Assembly: GCA_012522795.1 (NCBI GenBank)
Contig: JAAYJT010000058.1
Location: forward strand, 1-51,827
Origin: Bacteroidales bacterium
Lineage (GTDB): Bacteria > Bacteroidota > Bacteroidia > Bacteroidales > JAAYJT01
DNA: 51,827 nucleotides
Direction of reading: 5' to 3'
Shown here: piece after piece, positions 1 through 9,118 of the stretch
Numbering within the stretch: position 1 is the first letter of the stretch
How the letters are laid out: each line of letters begins with the position of its first letter
Notes under the pieces: generated by a model
Databases searched by the model: none
What the model was told of the DNA's origin: nothing
The model's input: the letters and a program-made list of their open reading frames with translations, nothing else
Position numbers and translations under genes: made by a program

Positions 1-1290
1 ATGAATTTATGTTTTGCTGATATTCCTAATGGACCTACTGCTGATGATATTGCTGAATTATTTGTAGACAACTGCAGTGAGGTAGTTGTTATTAAATCCG
101 ACGAATATGATGGAGATGATTGTAGCTGGATTGTTACTTACACCTATACAGTTTCAGATGAGTGCGGAAACGCTGCTGAACCTGTTGTAATTGTATATAG
201 CGGTGGTGATACTGAAGCTCCTGAGCTTGTCGGAACCTTACCAGGAGAAGTAGGTATGATGTCTTGTGTTATAGCAATACCTGAGCCAACAATAAATAAG
301 ATTGCTGAACAGTTTATTGATAATTGCGGTAATGTTAATGTTGTGAAATCAGATGAACAGTTTATCGGTGATACATGTGGCTGGGCTGTAACCTATACTT
401 TTACCGTTAGTGACGATTGTGGCAATTATACTGATCCTGTGGTTATCTCATTTTCAGGTAGCTATCCTCTTCCAGTATTGAAAGATGAAGAGGTGGATTG
501 TTCAAGCCTGAATAAACTCAATTTAAACTGGGATGTTGGTTATGCTGAACAATTTCAGCCTGCATCCTTAGAAGAACAGGTAGGAGATCTGTATCTTGAT
601 CCATGTGGTGGTACAGTTACAGCTACACATATACATACAGAGAAGGATCATTATAACAGCTCAGGACCGGTTCAGTGGAACTTCTATTATACATACAGAA
701 TTGTGAATTCCTGTGGTGATTTCGTTGATTGCACTGTGCATTATAGTGGTTCGCCTACAAATGTTCCTCCTACTATAACTATTGATGATAAAATAGTTGA
801 AAGTGGTCAGGAAATGTGTTTTGGCGCAACTGAAACTATTGAAATCTCAAATCTTACGGTAGAGGCAGGAGGAGTTATCACATTGATAGCCGGTCAGTCA
901 ATAAAAATGTTGCCGGGTGTTGTAGTTATGCCGGGTGGTTATCTGCATGCATACATCAGTGATACTTATTGTGAAAATCCGACTCCATTGATTGTAGCTA
1001 AGGCCACGGAAGATACACCATCAGAAATTTCTGCTGAAATACCTGAAGAATATGCACTCTTCAATGTATATCCTAACCCCACTCATGGTTCATTTACCCT
1101 TGATGTTTATGATTTTGATAGTGATCTGACTATTGAAATTTATAATATGGTTGGAACCAGGATTCTGAGTAAGGAAGTTTCTGGATTCAGCAAGTATACT
1201 TTTGACCTTTCAACACAGCCTAATGGTATTTATATCATCAGAATGTTAAAAGACAATGAATCAGCATTCAGACGTATTATTAAACAATAA
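1..1290 (+). CDS. T9SS-sorted secreted repeat protein (5' partial)
   Basis: The reading frame is open from the first base and the predicted protein has no signal peptide, so this is probably the 3' part of a longer gene and the ATG at 1 is an internal Met. At least two repeats of about 90 residues are visible, each with a DNC motif, a W-x-VTYT strand and a SD-x-CGN motif (residues about 10-70 and 95-150), resembling the HYR/Ig-like repeats of Bacteroidetes adhesins. A module beginning CFGATETI (about 273-335) is nearly the same as one in the next gene. Residues about 353-429 are a type IX secretion C-terminal domain (YPNPTHGSF, then PNGIYIIR). It is likely an exported, surface-attached or released protein. 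Its ligand or substrate is unknown. Confidence 0.8.
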   Translation: MNLCFADIPNGPTADDIAELFVDNCSEVVVIKSDEYDGDDCSWIVTYTYTVSDECGNAAEPVVIVYSGGDTEAPELVGTLPGEVGMMSCVIAIPEPTINKIAEQFIDNCGNVNVVKSDEQFIGDTCGWAVTYTFTVSDDCGNYTDPVVISFSGSYPLPVLKDEEVDCSSLNKLNLNWDVGYAEQFQPASLEEQVGDLYLDPCGGTVTATHIHTEKDHYNSSGPVQWNFYYTYRIVNSCGDFVDCTVHYSGSPTNVPPTITIDDKIVESGQEMCFGATETIEISNLTVEAGGVITLIAGQSIKMLPGVVVMPGGYLHAYISDTYCENPTPLIVAKATEDTPSEISAEIPEEYALFNVYPNPTHGSFTLDVYDFDSDLTIEIYNMVGTRILSKEVSGFSKYTFDLSTQPNGIYIIRMLKDNESAFRRIIKQ

Positions 1291-1321
1291 CGTCGCTGCT
1301 GATTATTAGTTCTTATTCCCA

Positions 1322-1357
1322 AAAGCTCTATCTGTATCTTCGCAGATAGAGCTTTTT
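1322..1357 (+). terminator. Rho-independent terminator after the first gene
   Basis: A perfect 13-bp inverted repeat (1322-1334 with 1343-1355, AAAGCTCTATCTG arm) with an 8-nt loop is followed by T residues. It lies 32 bases after the stop codon of the first gene. Confidence 0.85.
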
Positions 1358-1435
1358 ATTTGGCTACAAAGCATGAATATAACCAGCGGTGTATTGGTAA
1401 TTAAGCCTAAGTATAACTACAGTATTCAAAATATA

Positions 1436-1443
1436 TAACTTTG
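1436..1443 (+). promoter_or_regulatory. Candidate -7 box (TAACTTTG)
   Basis: This matches the Bacteroidetes TAnnTTTG -7 consensus about 107 bases before the ATG at 1550. No convincing TTTG -33 box was seen at the expected distance, so the call rests on the -7 match only. Confidence 0.4.
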
Positions 1444-1549
1444 GGTGGTTCAACAGTAGGAAAATGTTATAGTTCTTCTTAACAAGTTTTCGTGACCGGT
1501 GTTTTAATTATATGTATGATCATTTATTAAATATTTTAAAAACAATAAA

Positions 1550-3973
1550 ATGATAAGAATCTTTACATTTCCGCTACTAATCATTTTTCTATGTACCGGC
1601 AGTCTTTCATCTAAAGCCGCTACTGCTACTATCGCTCACCATAATGAACATCCGGGGCAGGTACTCATTCCTGTAACAGTTAGTGATTTTACTAATATTA
1701 CTACAATAACTATGTCGTTTTCATACGATTCCACAGTTTTGGTTTATACCGGATATCAAAACTTTGCTTTATCAGGAAGTCTGGTTGTTGCTTCTTCTAC
1801 TGTTAGCGGTAATAATCTGAAAAAGGTTACTATTTCATGGTTTGGCAATAAGCAAACTATTAATGGTACCCTGATAAATATAAAATTCAATTATATAGGC
1901 GCTCACTCTGATCTTGATTATACATATGTTGAGGTTACAAACCAAAACTATAATCCTATTAATGTTACAACTAATAATGGAAGTATCTCGCCTCCTGTTG
2001 AGATAATCCTGGGTGAGTTGAATAACCATTTACCCGGTGAGGCGTTAATTCCAATTGATGTTGACTTTTCCATGATTTATTCAGGAGTACAGATATTTCA
2101 GTTTTTTTTGGAATATGACAGCGATATGTTGGAGTTTAATGAAGTTGAGAACAGTTATTATTCTGAAATACAATATTCCATCCCTTCTGCTGGTCAGATC
2201 CTTATTTCCTGGAGCGGAAGCGCAACACAATATAACGGTAAACTTCTTGACCTTAATTTTACTTATAAAAGCGGATATTCTCTGCTTTCTTTTAAAGAAA
2301 CTTCATGTTTTGTTAAGAAAACCATAAATAGCAGTTTGCCTGTTTCCTATACTGATGGTTATATTGACGGTCCTGAGATTTCTTTATCATTGAGTACTCT
2401 GGTTGCTGAACCTGACACACTAAATATATGCTCCCATTCTTTGATAACATTACAGTTAAAAGATGAAACAGGTATGAATTTTCCGGTTTGCGTTGATAAT
2501 ATTATCATAGAAAGCGATTTTGGTCATTTATCAGAGCTAACAGCGCATGATAATGGCTTGTATACTACTTTATTATCTCCTGAGATACCATATAATGATG
2601 GATATGCAATTATAAAAGCCAGATACTACGATAAATATTTTGATCAGGAAACAGAAGTTCTCTTTCTTTCCGAACCTGAGATAGTTTTCCCGGATAATAT
2701 TCAGGCTTTTAACGATGAAGGACTTTGTGGAGCGGAAATTGATATTTCCATACCCTTTACCGGGAGTCCAACCCCTGTTTTTACATTTACTGTTGATGAT
2801 TTAATAATTGAATTTCCGTATTTTTTCCCCGCTGGAACCAATCTGGTTCTGGTTGAGGCTGATTATCAATGTGGTGTGGTAACTAACAGTTTCGCAGTGC
2901 AGGTAATTGATAATGAAGCGCCTCAGGCGCCCTCAAATGTAAATTATATTGTCAATTGCGTCTCGGAAGCTATACAGCCTGAATCTCTTTTTGCATCCGA
3001 TAACTGCGATGGTCAGGTTCAGGGTATTTTGCTGTATGTAATTGATGAACCTGATCCAATAATATGCTCAGGACAAAGGACTTTTGTTTTTTCCTATACT
3101 GATGCTTCTAACAATACTTCGTCTTCGACCTATAGTTACACCATCCTGCCAACTACTGGACCTGAATTGATTGATCCTGAAGAAGATTGCAGCAGCCTTA
3201 ACCTTTCAGAGCTTGAGTGGAATCTTACTCAAACTTATGAGTTTGATGCCAATAGTTTAACTGATGATGTTGCAGCACTTTATACTGACAATTGCAATGG
3301 CTCGGTTATAGTTGTGTTCACAGGGGGAATCCCGGATGAAAACAATAGCGATGAATCCTGGATAATGAACTATGAATTCACTATCACTGATATTTGTGAT
3401 AATTCCATTATCTGCTGTGTTACTTACAGTGGCGGAGTTCAATCCGAAGTTCCTGAAGAAATTGACTTGCCGGAGTGGGTTGTTGAAACTGGCGATGACT
3501 TATGTTTTGGTGCAACAGAAACTATTGTAATTCAGCATGGATTGACAGTTACAGGTGGAAGCATTAATCTTGTTGCCGGAAAATCTATCAGACTTTTACC
3601 TGATATTGATGTCCAAAGCGGAGCTTATTTGCATGCTTATATCAGCGATACCTATTGTGAAAATCCCACACCTTTAGTAGTAGCTAAGGAAATAAGTGAC
3701 GGACAGTTGTCTGAATCAGAGTGCCTTGCACCAATCAATGAATTGTTTGTTGCGTACCCCAATCCTACTTCCGGAGCTTTTGTAGTAAAATTGAATGGTG
3801 AAGATATTAATTCGGATATTGAAATTTTCAGTCTTACTGGTCAAAGAATATTAAAGCATCAAGTTAAAGAAACAACAGTGCGTTTTGATCTTAAAGATTA
3901 TCCGAACGGGATTTATATTATACGTGTGATCAATGGCACATCAACAGGTACTGCCAGGATCGTAAAGCAATAA
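1550..3973 (+). CDS. Secreted protein with two cohesin-like domains and a T9SS tag
   Basis: The 807-residue protein begins with a signal peptide (hydrophobic residues about 6-20). Two cohesin-like beta domains follow at about 25-147 and 150-270; both have the PGQ/PGEALIPI-V start, a SFSYDS/FLEYDS strand and an ISWFG/ISWSG strand ending in a L-x-FxY motif. Next come an Ig/invasin-like stretch (about 275-375), HYR-like repeats with DNEAP and DNCDG motifs (about 375-540), the CFGATETI-type module shared with the previous gene (about 655-720) and a C-terminal type IX sorting domain (YPNPTSGAF to the end). It is likely a surface or released scaffold or adhesin. Cohesin domains classically bind dockerins, and a dockerin-like protein is encoded at 29782-31524. 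The partnership is inference. Confidence 0.85.
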   Translation: MIRIFTFPLLIIFLCTGSLSSKAATATIAHHNEHPGQVLIPVTVSDFTNITTITMSFSYDSTVLVYTGYQNFALSGSLVVASSTVSGNNLKKVTISWFGNKQTINGTLINIKFNYIGAHSDLDYTYVEVTNQNYNPINVTTNNGSISPPVEIILGELNNHLPGEALIPIDVDFSMIYSGVQIFQFFLEYDSDMLEFNEVENSYYSEIQYSIPSAGQILISWSGSATQYNGKLLDLNFTYKSGYSLLSFKETSCFVKKTINSSLPVSYTDGYIDGPEISLSLSTLVAEPDTLNICSHSLITLQLKDETGMNFPVCVDNIIIESDFGHLSELTAHDNGLYTTLLSPEIPYNDGYAIIKARYYDKYFDQETEVLFLSEPEIVFPDNIQAFNDEGLCGAEIDISIPFTGSPTPVFTFTVDDLIIEFPYFFPAGTNLVLVEADYQCGVVTNSFAVQVIDNEAPQAPSNVNYIVNCVSEAIQPESLFASDNCDGQVQGILLYVIDEPDPIICSGQRTFVFSYTDASNNTSSSTYSYTILPTTGPELIDPEEDCSSLNLSELEWNLTQTYEFDANSLTDDVAALYTDNCNGSVIVVFTGGIPDENNSDESWIMNYEFTITDICDNSIICCVTYSGGVQSEVPEEIDLPEWVVETGDDLCFGATETIVIQHGLTVTGGSINLVAGKSIRLLPDIDVQSGAYLHAYISDTYCENPTPLVVAKEISDGQLSESECLAPINELFVAYPNPTSGAFVVKLNGEDINSDIEIFSLTGQRILKHQVKETTVRFDLKDYPNGIYIIRVINGTSTGTARIVKQ

Positions 3974-3989
3974 TAAAATGAAATAAGGA

Positions 3990-4031
3990 AAGAGGCTAAT
4001 TGATAGTCAGCTCATTATCAATTAGCCTCTT
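3990..4031. terminator. Bidirectional terminator hairpin
   Basis: A perfect 16-bp inverted repeat (3990-4005 with 4016-4031) with a 10-nt loop lies between two convergent genes. It is A-rich on one side and T-rich on the other, so it can act in both directions. It includes the last codons and stop of the minus-strand gene ending at 3996. Confidence 0.85.
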
Positions 4032-5954
4032 ATTATATTGCTGGATAAATGCCTTAAGCATGGTTTCCATTTCAACACCTTTGCTGCCTAAAATCCCAAT
4101 ATCATCGTTAAGAAGCAAAGGATCAGTAACAAAATCATAGGCATTGGTAATTTTCTCACTATCAAAATAGATAAGGTATTTATCCATGGTCATCAGGTAA
4201 TATGAATTGAAATACTGCAAAGTATAAGCAGTAGTGGTTGTGTCAAACAGATTTCGTCCAAAAGCTATAAAAGGCTGATCATATTCCATGTATCCGAGAA
4301 CAGAAGGCATAATATCAATTTGCTGAGCAACCTCTTCATGAACTCCTGCAAGGCTGTTGTCGGCTTTGTAAAAGAATAGCGGCACAGCAAAAGCGCCAAG
4401 ATTGGTCTGATACTCCGGAATAAATGTTCTGTTTGGATGATCGGCAGTAAAAACAAATAAAGTGTTCTCAAACCAATCAGTTTTACTGATAGTTTCGAAA
4501 AACCTTCTGAATGCATAATCAGTATATCCAGCACATTCATGCATTGGATGTATGCCTTTGGGAAATACATTTTTATATCGCTGCGGCAGATTATAAGGAT
4601 GATGCGAGGTGGTAGTAAAAATTGCAGTACAAAATGGTTGCGGAAATTCATTTATTTTCTCAGCCCAGAACTGCAGGAATTCTTCATCCCATATCCCCCA
4701 ATAACCGTCAAAGTCACTTTTATTGCCATATTCGCTCATACCATAATATTCCTTAAAACCTGCGATATTAGTGAAAGCAAGAAATCCCATTGACCCGTTT
4801 GGTGCTCCGTGAAAAAATGAAGTGTGATAGCCTTTTTGCTCTAAAAGTGAGCCTATACTGTTTATCCGGTTCGAAGCATATTTTGTGAGCACATAAGGTT
4901 CAACCATCATTGGAATAGAAGAAAGCACCGAAGGTAAAACATCAATTGATTTTCTGCCATTCGAAAATGAATATCTGAACATCAGGCTTTTATCAATGAT
5001 TGAATCAAGAAAAGGAGTGTATCCCGTATAGTCTCCGCTTTCAATCAAATGTTGGTTATACCTGCTTATATATTCGCGCCCCATGCTTTCAATTATAATT
5101 ATAACTACATTCATGTGTTTGAACTGATTTTCAGTGGCAGGTATATGAACCGGATTGAATGCAAGTTCCAGGTCTTCGTTATTTTCAAAATATTTCTTGT
5201 ATTCAAGTGTTTTCTTGCCAATGGTTCGGTAAACTGCGAAAGGAGTATTCAATACAATAGCAATTTCGTTTGGATTGTCAACAAACTGACCTGCATTGCT
5301 TAAAGTTATTGGACGGGTACTGTGCCGAAAACCACCACGAAGACCAGCAACAATAAATACACTGAATATTGCAAGGATAATAATTCCGGTGACAAAGAAG
5401 AAAAGCTTTTCATTGAACTTCCGCAAAGGGTAATAATTAACCGGTTTATTATAAGTCCATGCCAGGAACAGTATCATCAAAACAAAGAGCAGTAGGAGGT
5501 ACCAATATTCGCTTAAAAACTGAATAGACAGACTGAGAATATTAGTTTCGTTGCCAAACTCGCTGAAAACACTTGCTGTTGTTCGCCTGAATGAGAATTT
5601 ATAATAGGCAATATCAGCACAATTGGCTGCCAGAGCAATACCATTTGTGGTAAGAAAAATGATTTTTGTTACTGTCTGATAGGTTTTTTTATACCTGAAT
5701 GAAAAGGGGAGGAGCAAGGCTATTATGTACAACAGATTGGTGTATAGAATTGCTGAAGTGTCAAAATACAGCCCTCCAACCATTATTCGCATCATTCTTT
5801 GAAAATTTATTCCCGGAAAAAGCGACAGGTTGAAAATATAAAAAGCCAGACGGGTAACGGTGAATAATAAATAAACCAGTAAAAGATTGTAGATTAGTAC
5901 GAAATATGTATTCCTTGATTTAAGGGAAGAGAAATACCGGAATATGAAATTCAT
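3996..5954 (-). CDS. LTA synthase/MdoB-family membrane transferase (sulfatase fold)
   Basis: This is a membrane enzyme of the LtaS/OpgB (COG1368) family, 652 residues. Five membrane segments cover about residues 17-205 and an alkaline-phosphatase/sulfatase domain facing the periplasm fills the rest. Landmarks: metal-ligand Glu in IIESMGREY (about E289), candidate nucleophile Ser in SNGRKSIDVLPS (about S336, where LtaS uses Thr), FFHGAPNGSMGF (380-391), SHHPY (450-454) and TADH (503-506). Family members transfer phosphoglycerol or phosphoethanolamine from a phospholipid to a glycan or lipid and release diacylglycerol; the donor and acceptor here are unknown. It is divergent from the lipid kinase gene at 6080 and paralogous to the gene at 7151-9118. 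Its 3' end lies inside a terminator hairpin. Confidence 0.88.
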   Translation of the reverse strand: MNFIFRYFSSLKSRNTYFVLIYNLLLVYLLFTVTRLAFYIFNLSLFPGINFQRMMRIMVGGLYFDTSAILYTNLLYIIALLLPFSFRYKKTYQTVTKIIFLTTNGIALAANCADIAYYKFSFRRTTASVFSEFGNETNILSLSIQFLSEYWYLLLLFVLMILFLAWTYNKPVNYYPLRKFNEKLFFFVTGIIILAIFSVFIVAGLRGGFRHSTRPITLSNAGQFVDNPNEIAIVLNTPFAVYRTIGKKTLEYKKYFENNEDLELAFNPVHIPATENQFKHMNVVIIIIESMGREYISRYNQHLIESGDYTGYTPFLDSIIDKSLMFRYSFSNGRKSIDVLPSVLSSIPMMVEPYVLTKYASNRINSIGSLLEQKGYHTSFFHGAPNGSMGFLAFTNIAGFKEYYGMSEYGNKSDFDGYWGIWDEEFLQFWAEKINEFPQPFCTAIFTTTSHHPYNLPQRYKNVFPKGIHPMHECAGYTDYAFRRFFETISKTDWFENTLFVFTADHPNRTFIPEYQTNLGAFAVPLFFYKADNSLAGVHEEVAQQIDIMPSVLGYMEYDQPFIAFGRNLFDTTTTAYTLQYFNSYYLMTMDKYLIYFDSEKITNAYDFVTDPLLLNDDIGILGSKGVEMETMLKAFIQQYNKRLIDNELTIN

Positions 5955-6026
5955 TTTTTCGACAAATTTAATGTATTTTTAACAACAAAATCCTCAGGCC
6001 CTTTTATCCTGAAGATGATAAAAAAT

Positions 6027-6034
6027 TAATTTTG
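6027..6034 (+). promoter_or_regulatory. Candidate -7 box (TAATTTTG)
   Basis: A perfect TAnnTTTG match sits 45 bases before the ATG at 6080. It covers the alternative upstream start at 6032, which argues that 6080 is the true start of the lipid kinase. Confidence 0.5.
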
Positions 6035-6079
6035 TACTTTATTTTTAACTGTTTGATATACCCTGAAGAACAGCCGGCA

Positions 6080-6964
6080 ATGACAAAACGAAAGATACTT
6101 TTTATTATCAACCCTTCATCGGGAAGCAGTTTGAAATTCAAGGGACTTATAGCCGGACATATTCTTGATACTATTGACAGAAGCAAATATTTTCCGGAGA
6201 TACATCATTCGTCAGGAGCAGACAATATTACAGAAATATGCACTGCGGCAGTAGAATCAGGGATTAAAACTATTATAATAGCCGGCGGCGACGGTTCAGT
6301 AAATCTTGTTGCCCGAAATCTCATAGGAACCGATACAGCTTTAGGTATTATTCCTGCAGGTTCAGGAAATGGTCTGGCACGACATCTGAAAATACCTGTT
6401 GATGTTAAAAAGGCAGTGAAGATCATAAATCGTAGAAAGACACAACTTATTGATTCAGTTAATATTAACGATCGAGTCTTTTTTAGTATTGCAGGCATCG
6501 GTTTTGATGCTCTTGTAGCCCGCGAATATGCAAGACTAGGGATGAGAGGTTTTTTGTCGTATTTCAAAGTTGTTGTTAGCCGGTATCTGGGCTATAAACC
6601 TCAGACATATGAACTTAAAGTTGATGGTGTCAGCCTTGCAAGAAAGGCTTTGTTTGTTGCTTTCGCCAATTCCAATCAGTTTGGCTATAATGCAATCATA
6701 TCTCCACAGGCAAAACCCGATGATGGCTTTGTGGATGTTTGCATTACACCCAAAATTCCTTTGCTGAAAACCCCGTTGCTTGCTTTGAAGATGTTTGGAA
6801 ATACAATTGATAAATCAGCTTATGTTGAAATTATTAAAGCCCGCCATGTGGAAGTGAAAAGACATGAAGACACATGGATTAACCTCGACGGGGAATCACT
6901 GGAACTTACAAAAGATCTCATAATTAAGGTGAATCCCGCATCATTACTGGTAATTGTACCTTGA
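6080..6964 (+). CDS. YegS/DagK-type diacylglycerol (lipid) kinase
   Basis: This is a soluble lipid kinase of the diacylglycerol kinase catalytic-domain family, about 294 residues from the MTKRK start, which is usual for YegS/DgkB. The frame is open 48 bases further upstream, but that extension overlaps a -7 box and does not look like family sequence. Motifs: IINPSSGSS at the N-terminus (nucleotide binding), AGGDGSVN (GGDG signature, about residues 64-71), GIIPAGSGNGLARHL, and NLDGE near the C-terminus. Enzymes of this kind phosphorylate diacylglycerol to phosphatidic acid. Flanking genes on both sides encode LtaS/MdoB-like transferases whose reactions release diacylglycerol, so lipid recycling is a sensible role (inference from family and context). 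Confidence 0.9.
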   Translation: MTKRKILFIINPSSGSSLKFKGLIAGHILDTIDRSKYFPEIHHSSGADNITEICTAAVESGIKTIIIAGGDGSVNLVARNLIGTDTALGIIPAGSGNGLARHLKIPVDVKKAVKIINRRKTQLIDSVNINDRVFFSIAGIGFDALVAREYARLGMRGFLSYFKVVVSRYLGYKPQTYELKVDGVSLARKALFVAFANSNQFGYNAIISPQAKPDDGFVDVCITPKIPLLKTPLLALKMFGNTIDKSAYVEIIKARHVEVKRHEDTWINLDGESLELTKDLIIKVNPASLLVIVP

Positions 6965-7150
6965 AGGAAGTTTCCGGAAAACCAGGTAGTGATATTTACA
7001 ATACTTCGCATAATCAGAAAATGATAATAAACCGCTTATAGCGAATTGATTTTTATTTTTGCAATGAATTTGTTTTTCTTTTCAAATCAAAATTCCTGTT
7101 ACGACCTGCTTTTATTTAACAGGTAGGCATAATGGTTCAAAAAATTAATT

Positions 7151-9118
7151 ATGAAAACACGGCTTATTGAGAAAAGACAACTTAACCAGCAATTATTACT
7201 ATTGTTAAGGCTTGGTTTTGTGTTTGTTCTGATGAGCTTTACACGCTGGTTGTTTTATATCTTCAACTTAAACAGTTTTCAGCATGTTAATGCCGGTGGG
7301 CTACTACGCATAATGTTAATAGGAATATTGTATGATGCAAGTGTTATAGCCTATTTTAACCTGCCACTTATTCTGTTTACCCAGATACCTTTTGGCTTCA
7401 GATATCACACTGGTTACCAAAGGTTCTTGAGAATATTGTATGTGATTACAAATAGTATTCTTATCATTTTCAATATGGTAGATGTTATTTTTTATCGTTA
7501 TATTTTTAAAAGAACTACTACCGAGATATCAGAATTTTTCTTCAATCCGGCTGAGAATTCAGGCAGTTTGCTTTTACAGTTTTTTATTGATTTCTGGTAT
7601 ATCGTACTGATTTCGTTTTTTTTAATTTTTCTGCTTTTTTTCTTCAGCCGATACTTTAAAAGCAAGAGTTCTGTCCATAACCGAAAGTCTGGATGGTATC
7701 TGCGCCAGTCTTTGTGGCTGTTAATATTCTCGTTTTTCACATTTATAGCTATGCGTGGCGGATTCCAGCTTAAACCCATAAAACTGATGAGTGCCGCTAA
7801 ACACACTGAAAACCGTAATGTTCCTTTATTGATAAACTCACCTTTTTCTATTATTAAGACCTTTGGAAGTAAGGCTTTAAAAGAAATATCCTATTTTAAC
7901 GAAAGTGAGCTTAGAGGTGTGTTTTCGCCTGTTCACAATGTAACTGGTATTTCAAAAGAAAATGACAGCCTGTTATGCAAAGGATACAACGTTGTTTTAA
8001 TCATCATCGAAAGTCTTGGAAGAGAGTATATAGGTTTCTACAATAACAGGCAGCCTTCACTTACTCCTTTTCTCGATAGCTTGTTCAGCCGGAGTATGGT
8101 TTTTGACGGTTTTGCCAACGGGAAACGTTCAATTGAGGCTTTGCCTTCCATTCTTGCGGGAATACCATCGCTTATGCCTGCTGACTATCCCAGCTCGCCA
8201 TACATAAATAACCGAATACAGGGAATGGGCACATTATTGAAAAACGAAGGTTATGTTACTGCCTTTTTTCATGGAGGAAATAATGGCACTATGGGTTTTG
8301 ACTTATTTTCTGTAATAAGTGGGTTCGATCAATATTTTGGAAGAAATGAATTTGCCTCCGATGAGTTTTTTGATGGTAACTGGGGCATATATGATGAGCC
8401 TTTTTTGCTGTATGCTGTTCAGGAAATCAATAAAATGAGTCAGCCTTTTGCTGCCGGGATCTTTACATTGTCGTCACACCATCCTTACAAATTGCCACCA
8501 CAGTTTCAGGGGAAGTTCACACATGCACAAAATGATATGGAAGCTACCTTTTGTTATGTGGATTACGCGTTAAAAACATTTTTCAAAGAAGCGGCACAGC
8601 AGCCCTGGTTTGAGAAAACTATATTTGTTATCACTGCTGATCATACGCCTGAGAATACTTATTTGAAGACTTCCCCGGACTTCGAAGCCGTATATGCAGT
8701 ACCGGTCGTATTTTATATTCCGGGTAAAAAGACCAGCTATACAGGGGAAGATGCACAGCATACTGATATTTTACCCACTGTCATGGGTCTGATTGGAACA
8801 GAACAGCTGGTTTTTTCGTTTGGACGCAATTTGTTAGATTCAGAATATCCGCCTTACATCCTGAACTACATGAATGAGATTTATAAGATAATTCGTAATG
8901 ATACCCTAATTATAACAAACGGAGAGAGCATTTCTGAAATGTATGATTTGTACAGTGACCCATCAATGGATCTAAATTTAATATCTTCAGCACGATCTTC
9001 TTCCGAACCTCTTTTAAATTTTGCAAGAGGAGTCATTCAGCAATATAATAACCGCATGATACACAATCAATTGTATCCTTTGTATGAAGACATTGAGTGG
9101 CTTTTAAGAAACCAATAA
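7151..9118 (+). CDS. LTA synthase/MdoB-family membrane transferase, second copy
   Basis: This 655-residue paralogue of the protein encoded at 3996-5954 shares the five membrane segments (about 15-200) and the periplasmic sulfatase-fold domain. Landmarks: IIIESLGREY (Glu near 287), ANGKRSIEALPS (candidate nucleophile near S327), FFHGGNNGTMGF, SSHHPYKLP and TADHTPENTY. The two proteins align over their full length, down to an IQQYNxRxIxN tail, but are clearly diverged, so this is not a recent duplication. Reaction: transfer of a phospholipid head group, probably phosphoglycerol or phosphoethanolamine, at the outer face of the inner membrane. It is on the same strand as the lipid kinase, 186 bases downstream. 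Confidence 0.88.
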   Translation: MKTRLIEKRQLNQQLLLLLRLGFVFVLMSFTRWLFYIFNLNSFQHVNAGGLLRIMLIGILYDASVIAYFNLPLILFTQIPFGFRYHTGYQRFLRILYVITNSILIIFNMVDVIFYRYIFKRTTTEISEFFFNPAENSGSLLLQFFIDFWYIVLISFFLIFLLFFFSRYFKSKSSVHNRKSGWYLRQSLWLLIFSFFTFIAMRGGFQLKPIKLMSAAKHTENRNVPLLINSPFSIIKTFGSKALKEISYFNESELRGVFSPVHNVTGISKENDSLLCKGYNVVLIIIESLGREYIGFYNNRQPSLTPFLDSLFSRSMVFDGFANGKRSIEALPSILAGIPSLMPADYPSSPYINNRIQGMGTLLKNEGYVTAFFHGGNNGTMGFDLFSVISGFDQYFGRNEFASDEFFDGNWGIYDEPFLLYAVQEINKMSQPFAAGIFTLSSHHPYKLPPQFQGKFTHAQNDMEATFCYVDYALKTFFKEAAQQPWFEKTIFVITADHTPENTYLKTSPDFEAVYAVPVVFYIPGKKTSYTGEDAQHTDILPTVMGLIGTEQLVFSFGRNLLDSEYPPYILNYMNEIYKIIRNDTLIITNGESISEMYDLYSDPSMDLNLISSARSSSEPLLNFARGVIQQYNNRMIHNQLYPLYEDIEWLLRNQ

